DNA of 64,000 nucleotides, taken from Paralithodes platypus. Its lineage: Eukaryota; Arthropoda; Malacostraca; Decapoda; Lithodidae. Below are positions 61,629 to 64,000 of this stretch, in pieces. The notes under the pieces were generated by a model that saw only the letters and a program-made list of their open reading frames with translations, was not told the origin of the DNA and ran no database searches. Positions within the stretch are counted from its first letter, which is position 1; each line of letters starts with the position of its first letter. The DNA lies in assembly GCA_032716605.1 (NCBI GenBank), contig CM064545.1, positions 12,728,452-12,792,451 of the forward strand, read 5' to 3'. Position numbers and translations under genes: made by a program.

Positions 61629-63998
61629 TTATTCATTTACAAACGCAGTCAGTCGCGGGTTTGATGCAAGATATTTGTCTAGGCGGAATTTAAATGAATC
61701 AACGGTGCTGCAGTCTATAACGTCTCGGGGAAGCCCATTCCACAAGTTGACAACTCGATTGAAGAAGAAATTCTTAGATTCGTGCGAGTTAAAAGATTTA
61801 CCAATAATTTTGCAACCGTTTCCCCGCGTGTAATTAGATTGGTCGATAGTGAAGTACTTACTACAGTTCATATTGTCGATGCCTTTGATGATTTTGAACA
61901 CTTGAATTAAGTCGCCTCTTAATCTGCGCTGGGTTAAAGGAAATAGATTTAATTCTCTAAGACGCTCTTCGTATGGTTTGTTCTTTAGGCTAGGTATCAT
62001 TTTGGTAACTCTACGTTGAACTCGTTCTAGCTTGTTTATATCTTTTTGGTAATAAGGGCACCAGGATTGAACGCAGTATTCCAGAAGAGGGCGGACTAAG
62101 GAATTGTAACGGGTTAGGATAACTTCTTTGGATTTATGCTCAAATGACCTGCCTATAAAGCCAATTATTTTGTTTGCCTTCTTAACAACTTCTGAACATT
62201 GTTGACTCGGTTTTAGGTTACTCGATATTGTTACTCCCAGATCGGTTTCTCTGTTTACATTCTTAAGCTGAGTGCCATTCATCGAATAGTTTGCTTTCTC
62301 ATTTAGGTATCCGACATGTAGTACTTTACATTTATCCGCATTGAAACTCATTTGCCAAATTTGGGCCCAACATGACAATTTATCTAGATTGTGTTGCATA
62401 TCGTCAACTTGTTCTTTTGAGAGTACGCTATTTGCAATTTTTGTATCGTCAGCAAATTTTGAGATTGTGCAGGTGAGACCCTCATCTATGTCGTTGATGT
62501 AAATTAGAAAGAGAATTGGTCCTAGTACCGATCCCTGGGGTACCCCGCTACTTACATTGGTCCATTTAGATGCCTTACCGTTTATGACTACCCTTTGCTT
62601 TCTGTTGCTGAGCCAATTTTCTATCCATTTCAACACACCGTCTTGTATTCCATGCGCTTTTAGTTTTAGCAGTAAACGTTTGTGGGGAACTTTGTCAAAG
62701 GCCTTTTGAAAATCAAGGTATATAATATCTACAGCTTTACTCTCATCGTAGAGGTTGAGGATATCGTGGAAGAAGTCTAAGAGGTTTGTTAAACAGGAAC
62801 GTTTTTTACGAAAGCCGTGTTGAGTATCTTTAAGTATGTTATTTTCCTCTAAGTGATTTACGAGTCTGTCTCGTATGACCGTTTCTAGCATTTTACATAC
62901 AACTGAGGTTAAGCTAATTGGACGATAGTTACTGGGTAGGGATTTGCTGCCTTTTTTTAATATCGGTGTTACGTTGGCTAGCTTCCACTGATCAGGCATA
63001 GTTCCAGACTGCAAGGATTTATTGAATAGTAATGTCAGTGGTTTGGAGAGCTCATTCTTAGCTTCCTTTAGAACTCTAGGCGAGATTGTATCAGGTCCTG
63101 GCGTTTTATTTACATTGAGTTTATCTAAACAATTCAATACTTCTCTCTCTGTAACGGTGATATTGCTTAGAACATCTGAATTATCAATCTGAATCGGCGA
63201 TGGTGTAGGGATATCACTGAGGTCTTCTGTTGTAAAAACTGATGCAAAGAAGGTATTGAGGGCATTACTCATTTGTACTTCGTCTTTGGTGTATTCTCCT
63301 TTTTCATCGACTAACGGTCCAACAGTTGAAGTAACTACTTTTTTCTTTCTGATATAACTATAGAATTCTTTCGGGTTTGTTTTACTTTGATTCGCAATAT
63401 GTAACTCTAAGGTCTTTTTACTTTGCTTAATTAACTTTTTGGCTTTGCGTCGTAGCTCTACAAATTTCACCCGTTCTTCGTCATTTTGTGAGGATTTTAA
63501 TCTATCATTAGCAAATTTTTTAGCAAGCAGGCAGTTTGAAATATCTTTATTCCACCATTTGGGCTTATTATTATGGCCTGGACGCCGTATTTTCGATGGT
63601 ATGCAGTCTTGCACTGCTTTTAGGTAAGTGGTTTCGAATAACTTCCAAGATGTATTTATGTCGTTATTGTTAATTAAAAAGCTCCAGTCAGTTTCTTTAA
63701 ACATAGCTCTAAGTTTATGGAAGTTTGCTTTCTTGAAATTAGGGACTTTTTCGATGCTACTATTTGGTTCGTTACTAGTAAACTTTAAAGTGAAAGTTAT
63801 CGTACGATGGTCGCTGTTACTGAATTCATCACCAACATTCAAATTCTCTATCAATTCTTCTTTTGTTGCAAGTACAATGTCAAGAACGTTATTACCACGG
63901 GTCGGCATTCGAACAAATTGATAAAGCGAACTCTCTTGCAAGTTCGTATACAAGTCATGTCCGGAGTGTGAAGTAAGAGTATCGCCCCACTTGGTCAC
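61629..63998 (-). CDS. CR1-like ORF2: endonuclease end, reverse transcriptase and tail (5' partial, intact frame)
   Basis: 789 codons without a stop; the real start lies beyond the window, since the first residues (MTKWGDTLTSHSGHDL) are inside the endonuclease, as the copy at 4,400 shows. NSDHRTITFTL is the endonuclease SDH block. A basic linker follows, then RT blocks TPGPDTISPRVLKEA, ANVTPILKKGSKSLPSNYRP, QHGFRKKRSCLTNLL, IIYLDFQKAFDKVPH (first catalytic Asp), SGVPQGSVLGPILFLIYIND and SKFADDTKIANS (FADD). The tail has LVRPLLEYCVQSWCPYYQ and ends FVNE. All RT catalytic residues are kept. It performs target-primed reverse transcription. It is the best preserved LINE ORF in the window and could be part of an active copy. 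Confidence 0.93.
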   Translation of the reverse strand: MTKWGDTLTSHSGHDLYTNLQESSLYQFVRMPTRGNNVLDIVLATKEELIENLNVGDEFSNSDHRTITFTLKFTSNEPNSSIEKVPNFKKANFHKLRAMFKETDWSFLINNNDINTSWKLFETTYLKAVQDCIPSKIRRPGHNNKPKWWNKDISNCLLAKKFANDRLKSSQNDEERVKFVELRRKAKKLIKQSKKTLELHIANQSKTNPKEFYSYIRKKKVVTSTVGPLVDEKGEYTKDEVQMSNALNTFFASVFTTEDLSDIPTPSPIQIDNSDVLSNITVTEREVLNCLDKLNVNKTPGPDTISPRVLKEAKNELSKPLTLLFNKSLQSGTMPDQWKLANVTPILKKGSKSLPSNYRPISLTSVVCKMLETVIRDRLVNHLEENNILKDTQHGFRKKRSCLTNLLDFFHDILNLYDESKAVDIIYLDFQKAFDKVPHKRLLLKLKAHGIQDGVLKWIENWLSNRKQRVVINGKASKWTNVSSGVPQGSVLGPILFLIYINDIDEGLTCTISKFADDTKIANSVLSKEQVDDMQHNLDKLSCWAQIWQMSFNADKCKVLHVGYLNEKANYSMNGTQLKNVNRETDLGVTISSNLKPSQQCSEVVKKANKIIGFIGRSFEHKSKEVILTRYNSLVRPLLEYCVQSWCPYYQKDINKLERVQRRVTKMIPSLKNKPYEERLRELNLFPLTQRRLRGDLIQVFKIIKGIDNMNCSKYFTIDQSNYTRGNGCKIIGKSFNSHESKNFFFNRVVNLWNGLPRDVIDCSTVDSFKFRLDKYLASNPRLTAFVNE

Positions 63999-64000
63999 AG

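Larger units (their letters stand above)
61409..64000 (-). mobile_element. CR1-like LINE, 3' portion (runs off the window)
   Basis: On the minus strand: ORF2 (63,998 to 61,629), a 3' region of about 220 bp matching 6,162-6,372, and an end made of three short GTACAAAGG repeats (61,409-61,434 on the plus strand). There is no poly(A), which fits CR1. It is the same family as the copy at 1,653-6,372 but in the opposite orientation, and it has the RT core that the other copy lacks. Confidence 0.9.

Overview
This window looks like a transposon-dense stretch of an arthropod genome, most likely a decapod crustacean. That assignment is an inference from the element mix (CR1-, RTE- and Jockey-type LINEs, BEL/Pao and Ty3/Gypsy LTR elements, tRNA-derived SINEs, many TTAA-flanked MITEs, CCTAA-like motifs) and the AT-rich intergenic DNA with long minisatellites. 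I found no convincing host gene. Almost every coding trace belongs to a retroelement, and nearly all are broken by stops, frameshifts, deletions or nested insertions.

Layout. 1-11,130 is a nest of LINEs. A minus-strand RTE-like LINE (9,046 down to 6,373, then 437 to 1) is split by a nearly full-length plus-strand CR1-like LINE. The CR1 carries a SINE in its 5' region, three TTAA MITEs, and an ORF1 with an SGNH-hydrolase domain. A minus-strand Jockey-like LINE with a 2A-like motif (about 11,020 to 9,536), interrupted by a second SINE copy, follows.

11,979-59,085 is one Ty3/Gypsy insertion that has become an LTR-internal-LTR-internal-LTR array on the minus strand. The whole array is flanked by the 5-bp duplication CTTTT. 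The LTRs are very long (about 5.4 kb) and contain a 65-bp minisatellite of 21, 20 and 1 units in the three LTRs. The first LTR is split 14 bp from its end by a BEL/Pao element (11,993-29,295, duplication GGGTT). The BEL/Pao element itself holds two 5'-truncated Jockey-like LINEs, two or three TTAA MITEs, a CR1 tail, and a 6-kb block of unclassified DNA in its leader. That block includes an SGNH fragment, an RTE tail and a 2.5-kb region full of small hairpins.

59,251-60,655 is a second, unrelated 65-bp minisatellite. 61,409 to the end is another CR1-like LINE on the minus strand, with an intact 789-codon ORF2 segment that runs off the window.

The most interesting observations are: the TTAA MITEs carry two matched subterminal palindromes whose cores change together from copy to copy; the Gypsy array records an unequal crossover between LTRs that can be placed within about 100 bp; and the hairpin-rich block at 14.7-17.0 kb reuses a GGTGGTGCC loop on different stems. 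All coordinates were read by eye, and boundaries without target-site evidence are approximate.
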